Shown here in pieces: positions 53,753 to 62,846 of a DNA stretch of 64,000 bases; position 1 is the stretch's first letter; every line of letters starts with the position of its first letter. This DNA is from Cytobacillus kochii (GTDB taxonomy: Bacteria > Bacillota > Bacilli > Bacillales > Cytobacillaceae), in NCBI RefSeq assembly GCF_020171845.1, contig NZ_JAIVAM010000005.1, forward strand, positions 186,001 to 250,000. The letters run 5' to 3'. The translations under genes and the position numbers were made by a program. A model generated the notes under the pieces. The model was not told where the DNA came from and did not search any database. It worked only from the letters and a program-made list of their open reading frames with translations.

Positions 53753-55096
53753 TTATTTCTTATAGTTCTTCAACTTATCCCGCAAACTCCTCTCAGAGAT
53801 CTGCAAGGAGTGAGCGGTTTTTTGCCTATGGTCTTTATAGTGCTTGAGTGTAGCAGTGATGACTCGCTTCTCGACCTCTTTCATCGGAATGCCAAGTGGT
53901 AATTGAATCATTTCATCCTCTTCAATCGGATGTTCGGCGTGACCTTGGACGAAATGCGGAAGGTCTGTGACATCGATTAATTGATTAATTGATAATGCCA
54001 CGGCATACTCGATAATATTGCCGAGTTCTCTCACATTCCCTGCATATGGATAATGGAGAAGCACTTCCATCGCTTTCGGTGTCAGACCTTCTTTTTGTTT
54101 GTTCATTGATTGATTAAATTTTTGAATCAGATGATTGATGAGTAGCGGAATATCTTCTTTTCTTTGTCTGAGCGGTGGCATATGAATAGGAATCACATTT
54201 AAGCGAAAGTATAAATCTTCGCGGAACTCACCATTTTTGACCATTTGCGCGATATTTTTGTTGGCTGCACTAATAATACGGATGTCGAGTTGCTTTTTCT
54301 TATTTGATCCAAGTGGTGTGACTTCGCGCTCTTGGATGACTCGTAAAAGCTTTGCTTGTAGAGACAGAGGCAATTCACTCATTTCATCTAGAAATAATGT
54401 CCCGCCGTTAGCTGCAACACATTTGCCATCCTTCGATTGAGTGGCTCCAGTAAAGGCTCCTTTTTCGTAACCAAACAGCTCTGATTCTAGTAAATTATCA
54501 GGAATAGCCGCACAATTGACAATCTCTAATGGACCTTGATACCTTCTACCCGAAAAATGAATTTCCCTCGCAACTAATTCTTTGCCTGTTCCACTTTCTC
54601 CCGTAATAAGGACGCTTGAATCGATGTCCTTAATGCGATCAATCATTGAGAATACCTGTTGCATCGCCTTGCTTGTCCCTAAAAATGCACGTGCTTCCAG
54701 TTGTTTATCTTTTGACTCCAGCCGATTGGAGAATTGTTTATATTGCAGTGCGCGCATGATTAATACAGATAATTTATCCATATCAATCGGCTTTTCAATA
54801 TAATAATAGGCACCTTGCTTAATTGCCTCAATCGATGTCTCAATGCTAGCAAAAGCTGTCATCATAATGGCCGTGAGCTCCGAACGTATTTCCTTCACTT
54901 TCTTTAAAATATCTAGACCGCTAACAGCCCCCATTCTTAAATCTAATAAGACGATATCGATTCGTTTACTTTTCACCCACTCTATTCCTTCCTTTGGGTC
55001 TATGGTTGTATATACTTGATAATCATCTTCTAAGGCAAACTTAATGGACATACAAATCGCAGCTTCATCATCAATGACGAGTAGACCTGGCTTCAT
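53753..55096 (-). CDS. NtrC-family sigma-54-dependent response regulator
   Basis: The 447-residue protein has a receiver domain (about 1-120) with phospho-acceptor Asp52 in LLDLRMG, an AAA+ domain (about 140-370) with Walker A GESGTGKE, the sigma-54 contact loop GAFTGA and LNVIPIHMPPLRQRKEDIP, and a Fis-type helix-turn-helix at the end (KTAHSLQISERSLRDKLK). Its start overlaps the kinase stop (ATGA). It should activate the sigma-54 promoter 100 bases downstream, which drives the TAXI receptor and Pot-like importer. Confidence 0.95.
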   Translation of the reverse strand: MKPGLLVIDDEAAICMSIKFALEDDYQVYTTIDPKEGIEWVKSKRIDIVLLDLRMGAVSGLDILKKVKEIRSELTAIMMTAFASIETSIEAIKQGAYYYIEKPIDMDKLSVLIMRALQYKQFSNRLESKDKQLEARAFLGTSKAMQQVFSMIDRIKDIDSSVLITGESGTGKELVAREIHFSGRRYQGPLEIVNCAAIPDNLLESELFGYEKGAFTGATQSKDGKCVAANGGTLFLDEMSELPLSLQAKLLRVIQEREVTPLGSNKKKQLDIRIISAANKNIAQMVKNGEFREDLYFRLNVIPIHMPPLRQRKEDIPLLINHLIQKFNQSMNKQKEGLTPKAMEVLLHYPYAGNVRELGNIIEYAVALSINQLIDVTDLPHFVQGHAEHPIEEDEMIQLPLGIPMKEVEKRVITATLKHYKDHRQKTAHSLQISERSLRDKLKNYKK

Positions 55097-57039
55097 TTGA
55101 GCGAATCCTCCTCTCGATAAATGGGTAAAGTAATGACGAACCTAGTCCCTTCTTTTTTCGTACTTGTTACGCTAATGTCCCCATTATTTTCTTGTATTAA
55201 ATGATAAGAAAGTGTAAGCCCTAGACCGACTCCTTTTGCTTTTGTCGTATAAAACGGATCAAAAATATGATGTTGTTGCTCCACACTCATCCCTTCTCCG
55301 TTATCTTTAATAGAAATCTCTCCACACTCTTCATCTAGATAATACATCTCTAACTCTATACGCTTCCTAGTAACGTTCTTTACTGCATCAACAGCATTCA
55401 GTAAAATATTCAAAAGCACTTGTCTAATTTGTTGCGGATCAATATAAAAGACTAACCCATCTGGTACTTTTAATTGAAAGTCAATGTACTCATCCTTCAT
55501 CGTTACATGTAAGAAAGTCAGCATAGTGGTTAACTCCGATGCAGTACATGGCTGAATACGTGGTGTGCTTGGTCTCGCATAATCAATAAGATCGGTGACA
55601 ATCTGATTTAGCCGGTCAACTTCTTTTGGTAAATGTTCGACTAACATCTCTTGAAAGTCTTTTTGTGCTATTTTTCTTGGAATTAAATTGATAAATGTTT
55701 TAATGGATGTTAATGGGTTTCTTATTTCGTGAGCAACACCGGCGACTAACTGTCCAAGCGCATGAAGCTTTTCCTGTGTGAGTAACTTCTGCTCTAATTG
55801 GACCTTTTCCGTTTCATCTCTGATAGTAAGCAAATACCCTGCTTGATTTTCCAAAGAATTATACATTTCGTTCAGTGAATAATAGATAATTTTCCGTTGA
55901 CCGTTTCGGTGAAACACGAATTGTTTGGCACGATCATGATAGAAATGCGTTCGTATTTCATTAAAAATAGGTGACTGCTCAACCCCCTCTTGTTGGGGCC
56001 ACTCTAGAATATCAAGTGCCCTTGGATTGCAACTCGTCATCATAAAATTCAAATCAAAAGTAATAATACCAGCATCTATATTATTGATTATTTGATCTTT
56101 AAAAGCATTGCTATCAGCGGTGCGTTGCCGTTGATCATGCAAATCCTCATTCAAAAGGGTCAGTTCTTTCGTATGTTTATTGACAGCTAATTTCAACCGA
56201 TAATTCCATATATAAATGAGAATAAGAATAAAACCACCAATGGCCATAAATATTGATAAAATAGTAATAAAATCCTTTAACCTTGTTATTTCCTCTTCAT
56301 TTTCACCTTTCGTCCAAAAATCAACCAGCTGGTTCATTTCCCCTGTTGCCTTTAAATCAATGATGGCTTTATCTAAGAACCGTCGAAATTCTTCATCCCC
56401 TTCTTGTACGGCTACAGCATAATCTGCAGGATCCAAAATGATATCTAACACAACATATTGTTTCTCTAACTCATAACGATCTAAAAAAAAATAGGAGGTC
56501 CATTTGTTGCCAATAAAAACATCCGCGCGGCCATTCCAAAGCATAAATAAACCGTTGTATTGGTTAGTCGTCACGGTAAAGTTATTATTTCGCAAGTTTA
56601 TTAATGTATTTAATCCAGCCGTATCTTCTTTTAAAACTATATGCGTATCCCGCAAATCTTCTATATTCTCTACTTCGTCTTTCAAGCGCCTAGGTATCAC
56701 TAAAGAATCCGACATCGTAAAATAAGGGGTGGAAAAGTCCATATACTTCTCCTTGTCTATACTATAGGTGACCCCGGCAACACCTTCTATTTCTCCTTTT
56801 CTTAACGCTTCCTCAGCTTGCTTTCCATCCATTGGGATAAACTCAAACTTCACATCATTTTTGTCGGCTATCCTTTCTAAGACGGCAATGCTTAAGCCTT
56901 GTAGCTCTCCGTTTTGATTAAGATAAGAAAATGGTGGAAACGCTTTTTCTGCTCCTATTCGATACACTTGTTCTTCTGCTAAGACATGAGTGAATGGGAA
57001 GAGAGTGAAAAACATGAAAACGAGCAATACTTTGCGCAA
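55093..57039 (-). CDS. sensor histidine kinase with extracellular binding-protein domain
   Basis: The 648-residue kinase has a signal peptide (MRKVLLVFMFFTLFPFTHVLA), a family-3 solute-binding domain (about 25-245), one membrane helix (about 260-285), a PAS-like domain (about 320-425), HisKA with the phospho-acceptor His near 437 (VAGVAHEIRNP) and HATPase (NILLNAVDAV, DNGEGM, GVGLGL). The outer domain should bind an amino acid or similar small ligand directly. The start is TTG at 57039 after AAGGAGATCATT. It forms a two-gene operon with the NtrC-type regulator. Confidence 0.93.
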   Translation of the reverse strand: MRKVLLVFMFFTLFPFTHVLAEEQVYRIGAEKAFPPFSYLNQNGELQGLSIAVLERIADKNDVKFEFIPMDGKQAEEALRKGEIEGVAGVTYSIDKEKYMDFSTPYFTMSDSLVIPRRLKDEVENIEDLRDTHIVLKEDTAGLNTLINLRNNNFTVTTNQYNGLFMLWNGRADVFIGNKWTSYFFLDRYELEKQYVVLDIILDPADYAVAVQEGDEEFRRFLDKAIIDLKATGEMNQLVDFWTKGENEEEITRLKDFITILSIFMAIGGFILILIYIWNYRLKLAVNKHTKELTLLNEDLHDQRQRTADSNAFKDQIINNIDAGIITFDLNFMMTSCNPRALDILEWPQQEGVEQSPIFNEIRTHFYHDRAKQFVFHRNGQRKIIYYSLNEMYNSLENQAGYLLTIRDETEKVQLEQKLLTQEKLHALGQLVAGVAHEIRNPLTSIKTFINLIPRKIAQKDFQEMLVEHLPKEVDRLNQIVTDLIDYARPSTPRIQPCTASELTTMLTFLHVTMKDEYIDFQLKVPDGLVFYIDPQQIRQVLLNILLNAVDAVKNVTRKRIELEMYYLDEECGEISIKDNGEGMSVEQQHHIFDPFYTTKAKGVGLGLTLSYHLIQENNGDISVTSTKKEGTRFVITLPIYREEDSLK

Positions 57040-57177
57040 AATGATCTCCTTATTATGTTAGAAAATTATAAATATTTTATATTTAAATAATAAATAAATC
57101 ACTTTCATAACACAAGGCTCCAAAGAACATTTTTATCTATCAATTAATGATTCTATTTTTTACCAATAAACATTAAG

Positions 57178-57202
57178 GTTTAATCTATTGTAGAACGGAT
57201 AT
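57178..57202 (+). promoter_or_regulatory. sigma-B-type promoter of the stress protein gene
   Basis: GTTTAA (57178-57183), a 13-base spacer and GGATAT (57197-57202) match the Bacillus sigma-B consensus GTTTAA-N12-15-GGGWAW at 11 of 12 positions. The gene downstream is of a known sigma-B-controlled family. Confidence 0.75.
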
Positions 57203-57257
57203 ATATACACTAAGAAGAGACACAAGATACTCTTCAAAAAAGAGGAGGATGTAAACT

Positions 57258-57584
57258 ATGTATAAAATCGAAGTTGTAGAAAACGGAGTACAGGCGGTTA
57301 GCATCATTAACTCTCTTGAAAACGAAGGTTATACTAAGAAGGATATATACTTATTCGCACATGACAGAGACCGCTCAGAAAATTTAACAGATGCAACAGA
57401 TACAAATGATATTGGTATGAAAGAACAAGGTGTTTTTGACTCCATCGGAAACGTCTTCAAAAGCCGAGGCGATGAATTACGTTCTAAAATGAAATCAGTT
57501 GGTATGACTGATGTTGAAGCTGAGAGGTATGAAGAAGTACTTGATCAAGGTAAACTTGTTGTTGTCGGCTCTACTAAAAACTAA
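57258..57584 (+). CDS. general stress protein 17M family (YflT-like)
   Basis: The 108-residue cytosolic protein starts MYKIEVVENGVQAVSIINSL and has YTKKDIYLFAHDRDRSENLTDATD and GMTDVEAERYEEVLDQGKLVVV, the pattern of the YflT/GSP17M family (a ferredoxin-like fold with two-strand edges). YflT of B. subtilis is induced by sigma-B under heat and salt stress; the exact function is unknown. GAGGAGGATG precedes the ATG, a sigma-B-type promoter lies 55 bases upstream and a strong terminator follows. Confidence 0.9.
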   Translation: MYKIEVVENGVQAVSIINSLENEGYTKKDIYLFAHDRDRSENLTDATDTNDIGMKEQGVFDSIGNVFKSRGDELRSKMKSVGMTDVEAERYEEVLDQGKLVVVGSTKN

Positions 57585-57625
57585 TCCTTATGTCTAATAT
57601 CATTCCCCCCATTTCACTATATATG

Positions 57626-57648
57626 ACCGGTAGCGAATTGCTACCGGT
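57626..57648 (+). terminator. terminator of the stress protein gene
   Basis: ACCGGTAGC (57626-57634) and GCTACCGGT (57640-57648) form a perfect 9-base stem with a 5-base loop, followed by TTTTATAA. The next 200 bases to 57859 hold nothing I can support. Confidence 0.95.
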
Positions 57649-57858
57649 TTTTATAATTAAAGAGAAGGATGAAAGATTAATAGATTTTTCTCATATTCCC
57701 TTCTATTGATGACTTCATTTCAGCATGAGCATCTTGCAAACAGGGCAATCGTCCTTCTCAGATTAAAGAATGAAGCTACGAATCCATCTGCAAATATCTC
57801 TGATAACTAGTTGAACCAAAGACAGTTTTTCATTCGGTCTTACGCTCCCTCACCTAGA

Positions 57859-58398
57859 CTAATAGATAATCAATCCCGAAATGGCCCCTACTGCTAAAGC
57901 GATACTAATAACAATGGCCGGGTGCATTTTCATTTTTTCTAATAAAAAATAACTACCAATGACCATCAAAAGAGAATAAATCATCCCTAATGAAGTAAAG
58001 GAATCCTTCAGAAATTGGAAGGTCATGACGGCTAGCAACACTGCAATCACTGGACGGACAATTTTAGAAATATTTTTGACTTGTGGGGTGTCTTTATATT
58101 TCATTAAAATCGCCATCAATACGAGCATTAAGATAATCGAAGGAGCTATGGTAGCAAAAAGGGCGACGAAACTCCCTACAATTCCCCCTTCTGCGTAACC
58201 GATATAACCGGCCATTTTCGTCGCAATCGGACCTGGCAAGGAATTCCCAATCGCCAGGACTTCACTAAATTCTTGAGTGGACATCCAGCCATATTTACCG
58301 ACGACTTCATTTTCAATTAAGGGAATGGTCGCAGGTCCACCACCGTAACCAAGAATACCTGGAATAAAAAAGGCTAAAAAGATTTCCCAATAAATCAT
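57859..58398 (-). CDS. chromate transporter family protein, short form (YwrA-like)
   Basis: The 179-residue membrane protein is a single-domain CHR protein, with the family motif FFIPGILGYGGGPATIPLIENEVV at the start (in two parts), FSEVLAIGNSLPGPIATKMAGYIGY and four to six helices. Its start overlaps the stop of the second CHR gene (ATGA), so the two halves are made together and probably form a heterodimer. The substrate is usually chromate or sulfate, but this is not shown here. Confidence 0.9.
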   Translation of the reverse strand: MIYWEIFLAFFIPGILGYGGGPATIPLIENEVVGKYGWMSTQEFSEVLAIGNSLPGPIATKMAGYIGYAEGGIVGSFVALFATIAPSIILMLVLMAILMKYKDTPQVKNISKIVRPVIAVLLAVMTFQFLKDSFTSLGMIYSLLMVIGSYFLLEKMKMHPAIVISIALAVGAISGLIIY

Positions 58399-59006
58399 GA
58401 TGGATTCTCCTTCCTCTTAAAAGGAATAAAGACGGAAATAATTAATATCATGATGAGAATACCTGGATGTAAGTGCGTCACTTCTGTAAGTAAGAAAGAC
58501 GCTAATATGAGAATAATCGCTTTCTTCCACCCAAGCGTCGTGCCCGATTTCTTTACAAATTCCCAAGTCATTTGCGCCAGCATCACAGCTACAACCGGGA
58601 CAATCGATGCTGACATATGCTTTACCCATGGAATATCTTTATAAGCTTGTAAAACTTGCAGAAGACTTATAAGGATAATAACAGTAGGAAGAACGGAAGA
58701 AACAAGGGCATTAATCAATCCTACGATTCCTCCGACACGGTAGCCAATGTAACCCGCCATCTTTGTCGCAATTGGGCCTGGCATCGTGTTAGCCAATGCC
58801 AAAGTATCGGCAAACTCTTCTTCTGTCATCCATTTATATTTCTTTACTGCTTCTTGCTGGAAAAGTGGTATAGAGGATGGTCCACCGCCAAACCCTAACA
58901 TTCCAGTACGGAAGTTCCCAATCATTAATTCTTTTTGTAAACGTAAGCCTTGGCGTGTTTGAGGCTTAGCTTCTTCCCGTTGTTTTTCTTTCGCTGAGGC
59001 TACCAA
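58395..59006 (-). CDS. chromate transporter family protein, short form (YwrB-like)
   Basis: The 203-residue protein has the CHR pattern FRTGMLGFGGGPSSIPLFQ, FADTLALANTMPGPIATKMAGYIGY and a helical rest. A basic, Gln-rich stretch of about 27 residues precedes the family domain; the frame opens with TTG at 59006, but the true start may be further in, as no ribosome site is obvious. It follows the gamma-glutamyltransferase gene with a 7-base overlap, as in the ywrA/ywrB/ywrD group of B. subtilis. Confidence 0.85.
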   Translation of the reverse strand: MVASAKEKQREEAKPQTRQGLRLQKELMIGNFRTGMLGFGGGPSSIPLFQQEAVKKYKWMTEEEFADTLALANTMPGPIATKMAGYIGYRVGGIVGLINALVSSVLPTVIILISLLQVLQAYKDIPWVKHMSASIVPVVAVMLAQMTWEFVKKSGTTLGWKKAIILILASFLLTEVTHLHPGILIMILIISVFIPFKRKENPS

Positions 59007-60604
59007 GCGGCAATCGTACCATCCGTACGGGATTCAGTTCCACCCATTAAAACACCCGTCTCAGGATTACGCCAAATGATTTGCCCACGCCCAAAGCTTC
59101 CTCCATCCGGTGTAATTGTAACTTGATGACCCCTTCTTTCCAACTCTTGCACTATATAATTAGGAAACTCTGGTTCTACGAAAATAGATTTTTCTTTGAT
59201 CCATTGCCATCTTGGCATATCTAGTGCAGCTTGCGGATTTAAGGCATAGTCTACCGTATTGGTTACTACTTGGAAATGACCTTGTGGTTGCATATAGCCC
59301 CCCATTACACCAAATGGACCAACTGCCTTACCATCTTTTGTCAAGAAGCCAGGGATGATCGTATGATAAGTCCGTTTGCCACCTTTTAAATAATTCGGAT
59401 GATTGTCATCCAATGAGAAATCATGACCTCTATTTTGTAAACTAATGCCCGTACCTGGGATCACAATTCCTGAGCCAAAGCCCATGTAATTACTCTGAAT
59501 ATAAGAAATCATATTTCCTTCTTCATCCGCAGCAGCTAAATAAACCGTACCGCCTTTCGGCAACTCATAAGGTTCCGGATTGGAAGCGATATCCGAAATG
59601 GTTTGACTGCGTTTATCCGCATACTCCTTAGAAAGTAACTCTTCTGTTTCAATAGGCATATCTGCTGCCTCTGTAATAAATGCTTTTCCATCGGTAAAGG
59701 CAAGTTTCATCGATTCAATTTGTTCATGAAGCGTTTGTGCTGATTGCCATTGTGGCTTTGACAATCTCTCAAAATTATTTAGTGCCATCAACGCAACCAT
59801 ACCTTGACCATTCGGAGGTATCTCCCATACATCGTAACCTCTGTACTGAGTAGAGATAGGATTTACCCATTCAGGCTCATATTTACACAAATCTTCTTTT
59901 GTTAAAAAACCTTCATGTTTCTTCATAAAAGCATCCATTTGTTCAGCTAATTCACCCTCATAAAAGGAGCGGCCTTCCGACTCCCCAATTGCTTGAAGGG
60001 TTTTGGCGTGCCCTTCTGAACGCCATAATTCACCGATTTCTGGTGCCTTCCCCCCCGGTGCGAACGTTTCGAACCATCCTTCGAAAGCTTCATCCGTAAA
60101 TTCTTCTTTAAACTTCGTATATGCCCTTTTCCAATACTTCCCTAGAATCGGTGTCAGCGGATAGCCCTCTTCTGCATATCTAATCGCTGGCTTTAATGAT
60201 TCAAGCAAAGATAGTTTACCGAACCGTTTCGATAACGTTGCCCATGCGGCTGGTACCCCGGGTACAGTAACAGGGACGGTACCGTATGTTGGCATTTTTG
60301 TGAATCCACGCTTTTTTACCTCATCAGCAGAAATCGATTGAGGTGCAGGGCCAGAAGCATTTAATCCATGGAGTTGATCTTTTACCCAAACGAGAGCAAA
60401 GGCATCTCCACCGATTCCATTCGAAGTTGGCTCAACGACTGTTAATGCTGCAGCTGTTGCAATCGCTGCATCAATCGCATTCCCCCCTTTTTGCAATATC
60501 TCAATACCTGCTTGTGCTGCTAAAGGCTGTGAAGTCGCTACCATTCCTTTTTTAGCGAACACTGTATGTCTTTTTGCCGAGAATGGGTGATGTAAGTAAT
60601 CCAA
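59000..60604 (-). CDS. gamma-glutamyltransferase-like hydrolase (YwrD-like)
   Basis: The 534-residue Ntn-hydrolase has an N-terminal large part (GGNAIDAAIATAAAL, GIGGDAF) and the autocleavage site at the Thr of PKGGTVYLAAADEEGN (about residue 355), which becomes the nucleophile of the small subunit. There is no signal peptide, so it should act in the cytosol, as proposed for YwrD. It breaks gamma-glutamyl bonds such as that of glutathione. TTG at 60604 is the start, five bases after GGAGAGG. Confidence 0.92.
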   Translation of the reverse strand: MDYLHHPFSAKRHTVFAKKGMVATSQPLAAQAGIEILQKGGNAIDAAIATAAALTVVEPTSNGIGGDAFALVWVKDQLHGLNASGPAPQSISADEVKKRGFTKMPTYGTVPVTVPGVPAAWATLSKRFGKLSLLESLKPAIRYAEEGYPLTPILGKYWKRAYTKFKEEFTDEAFEGWFETFAPGGKAPEIGELWRSEGHAKTLQAIGESEGRSFYEGELAEQMDAFMKKHEGFLTKEDLCKYEPEWVNPISTQYRGYDVWEIPPNGQGMVALMALNNFERLSKPQWQSAQTLHEQIESMKLAFTDGKAFITEAADMPIETEELLSKEYADKRSQTISDIASNPEPYELPKGGTVYLAAADEEGNMISYIQSNYMGFGSGIVIPGTGISLQNRGHDFSLDDNHPNYLKGGKRTYHTIIPGFLTKDGKAVGPFGVMGGYMQPQGHFQVVTNTVDYALNPQAALDMPRWQWIKEKSIFVEPEFPNYIVQELERRGHQVTITPDGGSFGRGQIIWRNPETGVLMGGTESRTDGTIAAW

Positions 60605-60653
60605 ATTAACCTCTCCTTTTACATTTGTAAATATAAAATCAATTTTAACTTAC

Positions 60654-60674
60654 GTAATGTATATTACACATTAC
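60654..60674. promoter_or_regulatory. inverted repeat upstream of the gamma-glutamyltransferase gene
   Basis: GTAATGT (60654-60660) and ACATTAC (60668-60674) are a perfect 7-base inverted repeat with a 7-base spacer. It lies about 50 bases before the TTG start in a 237-base gap, where an operator would be expected. The binding protein is unknown. Confidence 0.5.
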
Positions 60675-60801
60675 AGATTATAGAATAAAATTAGTGATAA
60701 TAATAGGATTTAAATCTAATATATTTAAATTCTCTAAAATCAATATGTAGAATTATCTTAATTATTCTTACACAAATGTTAACCTACAATAAAAAAAAAC
60801 A

Positions 60802-60826
60802 CGAGATGCTAGCTAACAGCACCTCG
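60802..60826 (-). terminator. terminator of the oligopeptide transport operon
   Basis: CGAGATGCT (60802-60810) pairs with AGCACCTCG (60818-60826) with one G-T pair; on the minus strand a run of nine T follows. Confidence 0.92.
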
Positions 60827-60841
60827 CTCTTCAAAGGAATT

Positions 60842-61858
60842 TCACTTCGCTTCTTTAAAAATAGATTCCCCAGCAAAATGACAAGCTGCATAATGTTCCT
60901 CACCGTACTCTCTCCATTGAGGCTTCTCTTCCATACATTGTGTCCTCGCTATCGGGCAACGTGTATGAAAGGGACATCCAGAAGGAGGATCCGCCGGATT
61001 CGGTAAATCACCTTGTAATCTTATTCTATTTCGTTTCTTTTCAATAGAGGGTCTAGGAATAGCAGAAAGTAATGCTTGTGTATAGGGATGTAGGGGAGCA
61101 TTATATAAATCCTCTACCTTTCCCTCCTCAACCGTATTCCCTAAATACATCACTAGTACTCTATCGCAAAAATAACGAACAACACCTAAGTCATGAGAAA
61201 TAAACATATAAGATAGTTGATACTTTTGCTGTAAGGTTTTCAATAACTTTAACACTTGTGCTTGGACAGATACGTCGAGAGCAGATACTGCCTCGTCACA
61301 AATGATAAAGGATGGATTTAAACAGATGGCACGTGCAATCCCAATTCTCTGCCTTTGTCCACCACTGAATTCATGAGGAAAACGATCATAATGCTCTTCT
61401 TTTAAACCTACTTCTTTTAATAAATCTAAAACCGCTAACTTTTTTTCTTTACTGGACATAGATGTATGTATGGAAAAAACCTCTGCTATAGCTGGACCTA
61501 TTTTTTGTCTAGGATTTAAAGAAGCAAAGGGATCTTGGAAGATCATTTGCATTTCTTTCACAAATTTAAGCTTTTCTTTTTTTCTTAATGATTGTATTTC
61601 GGTCTCTTTGAATTTAACTGTCCCGGCCGTTAATTCTTCTAATCCTAGAATGGCTTTTCCTAACGTCGATTTTCCACACCCTGACTCGCCTACAACACCT
61701 AAACTTTCACCTTCATATAATTTAAAAGAAACATTTTCTACTGCTTTCACATGAGATTGTACCCTTTGCAACAAACCACCCTTGATTGGGTAATACTTCT
61801 TTAACTGGTTGATTTCAAGAAGGGTCTTTCTTCTTCCATTATCATCTGCGACATTCAT
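60842..61858 (-). CDS. oligopeptide ABC transporter ATP-binding protein (OppF/DppF-like)
   Basis: The 338-residue ATPase has Walker A GESGCGKST, signature FSGGQRQRIGIARAI, Walker B IICDEAVSALDVS, and the C-terminal cysteine set CPFHTRCPIARTQC of Opp-type ATPases, which may bind an iron-sulfur cluster. ATG at 61858 overlaps the stop of the partner ATPase (ATGA) and follows GGAGGT. It is the last gene of the operon. Confidence 0.94.
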   Translation of the reverse strand: MNVADDNGRRKTLLEINQLKKYYPIKGGLLQRVQSHVKAVENVSFKLYEGESLGVVGESGCGKSTLGKAILGLEELTAGTVKFKETEIQSLRKKEKLKFVKEMQMIFQDPFASLNPRQKIGPAIAEVFSIHTSMSSKEKKLAVLDLLKEVGLKEEHYDRFPHEFSGGQRQRIGIARAICLNPSFIICDEAVSALDVSVQAQVLKLLKTLQQKYQLSYMFISHDLGVVRYFCDRVLVMYLGNTVEEGKVEDLYNAPLHPYTQALLSAIPRPSIEKKRNRIRLQGDLPNPADPPSGCPFHTRCPIARTQCMEEKPQWREYGEEHYAACHFAGESIFKEAK

Positions 61859-62838
61859 GGATTTGTTACCTCCTCTGCTTCCAGCCAACAACTCACCGAA
61901 TGAGAGTGAGACAAATCAAAGGCAGGTGGCTCTTGTTGTTTACATGTTTCCATGGCAAATTTACAACGTTCGTGGAATCGACAACCTTGAATTTGTTGAT
62001 TTAAACTAGGCAAAGAACCAGGAATAGCTTCAAGTTCAAAGTCCGGTTTGTCTACATCTGGCACAGAATTTAACAGTCCAATTGTGTAAGGATGTTTTGG
62101 ATGATTAAAAATCTCCTCTACAGTCCCTTCTTCTACCTTCTTCCCTGCATACATAACCATTACTCTGTCAGCTACTTCTGCAACAACACCCATATCATGG
62201 GTCACCATGATTACACCCATATGGTATTCTTGCTTTAAATCATTAATCAAATCTAGAATTTGCGCTTGAATCGTCACATCTAACGCAGTCGTCGGTTCAT
62301 CCGCAATCAGTAATCCCGGGTTACATGACAAAGCAATCGCGATCATTACCCTCTGACGCATGCCACCACTTAATTCGTGCGGATATTGACTCATTCTTTT
62401 TTCAGGATAAGGAATACCCACACTTTTCAGAAGATCAATTCCCTTTTTATGGGCTTCTTTTTTAGATAATTTCTCATGAATCATTAGAGGTTCTCTTAAC
62501 TGATAGCCTATCGTTAAAACAGGATTCAGCGCTGTCATCGGTTCTTGAAAAATCATCGAGATTTGGTTGCCACGAATCTGTCTCATTTGTTCAGCTGTAT
62601 GACTTTGAATAGCCTCTCCCTCATACTTAATTTCTCCACTTGCAATTCTACCGTTGCTTGGTAATAATCCAATAATTGAGAGAGAAGTTATACTTTTACC
62701 ACAGCCCGATTCGCCAACAATACATAATGTCTCACCCTTATTTAGCGAGAATGAAACATCGCGGACAGCAGGTAAATACCCGTCTGCTGTCCGAAACTCT
62801 GTAATCATATTTTTCACTTCTAGTAAAGCCTCTCCCAT
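61855..62838 (-). CDS. oligopeptide ABC transporter ATP-binding protein (OppD/DppD-like)
   Basis: The 327-residue ATPase has Walker A GESGCGKSI, signature LSGGMRQRVMIAIAL, Walker B LLIADEPTTALDVT and the C-terminal CRFHERCKFAMETC cysteine set. The start MGEALLEVKN at 62838 has AGGTG upstream and lies just after the stop of the binding-protein gene. It works with the OppF-like ATPase to drive peptide import. Confidence 0.94.
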   Translation of the reverse strand: MGEALLEVKNMITEFRTADGYLPAVRDVSFSLNKGETLCIVGESGCGKSITSLSIIGLLPSNGRIASGEIKYEGEAIQSHTAEQMRQIRGNQISMIFQEPMTALNPVLTIGYQLREPLMIHEKLSKKEAHKKGIDLLKSVGIPYPEKRMSQYPHELSGGMRQRVMIAIALSCNPGLLIADEPTTALDVTIQAQILDLINDLKQEYHMGVIMVTHDMGVVAEVADRVMVMYAGKKVEEGTVEEIFNHPKHPYTIGLLNSVPDVDKPDFELEAIPGSLPSLNQQIQGCRFHERCKFAMETCKQQEPPAFDLSHSHSVSCWLEAEEVTNP

Positions 62839-62846
62839 TGTTGCAC

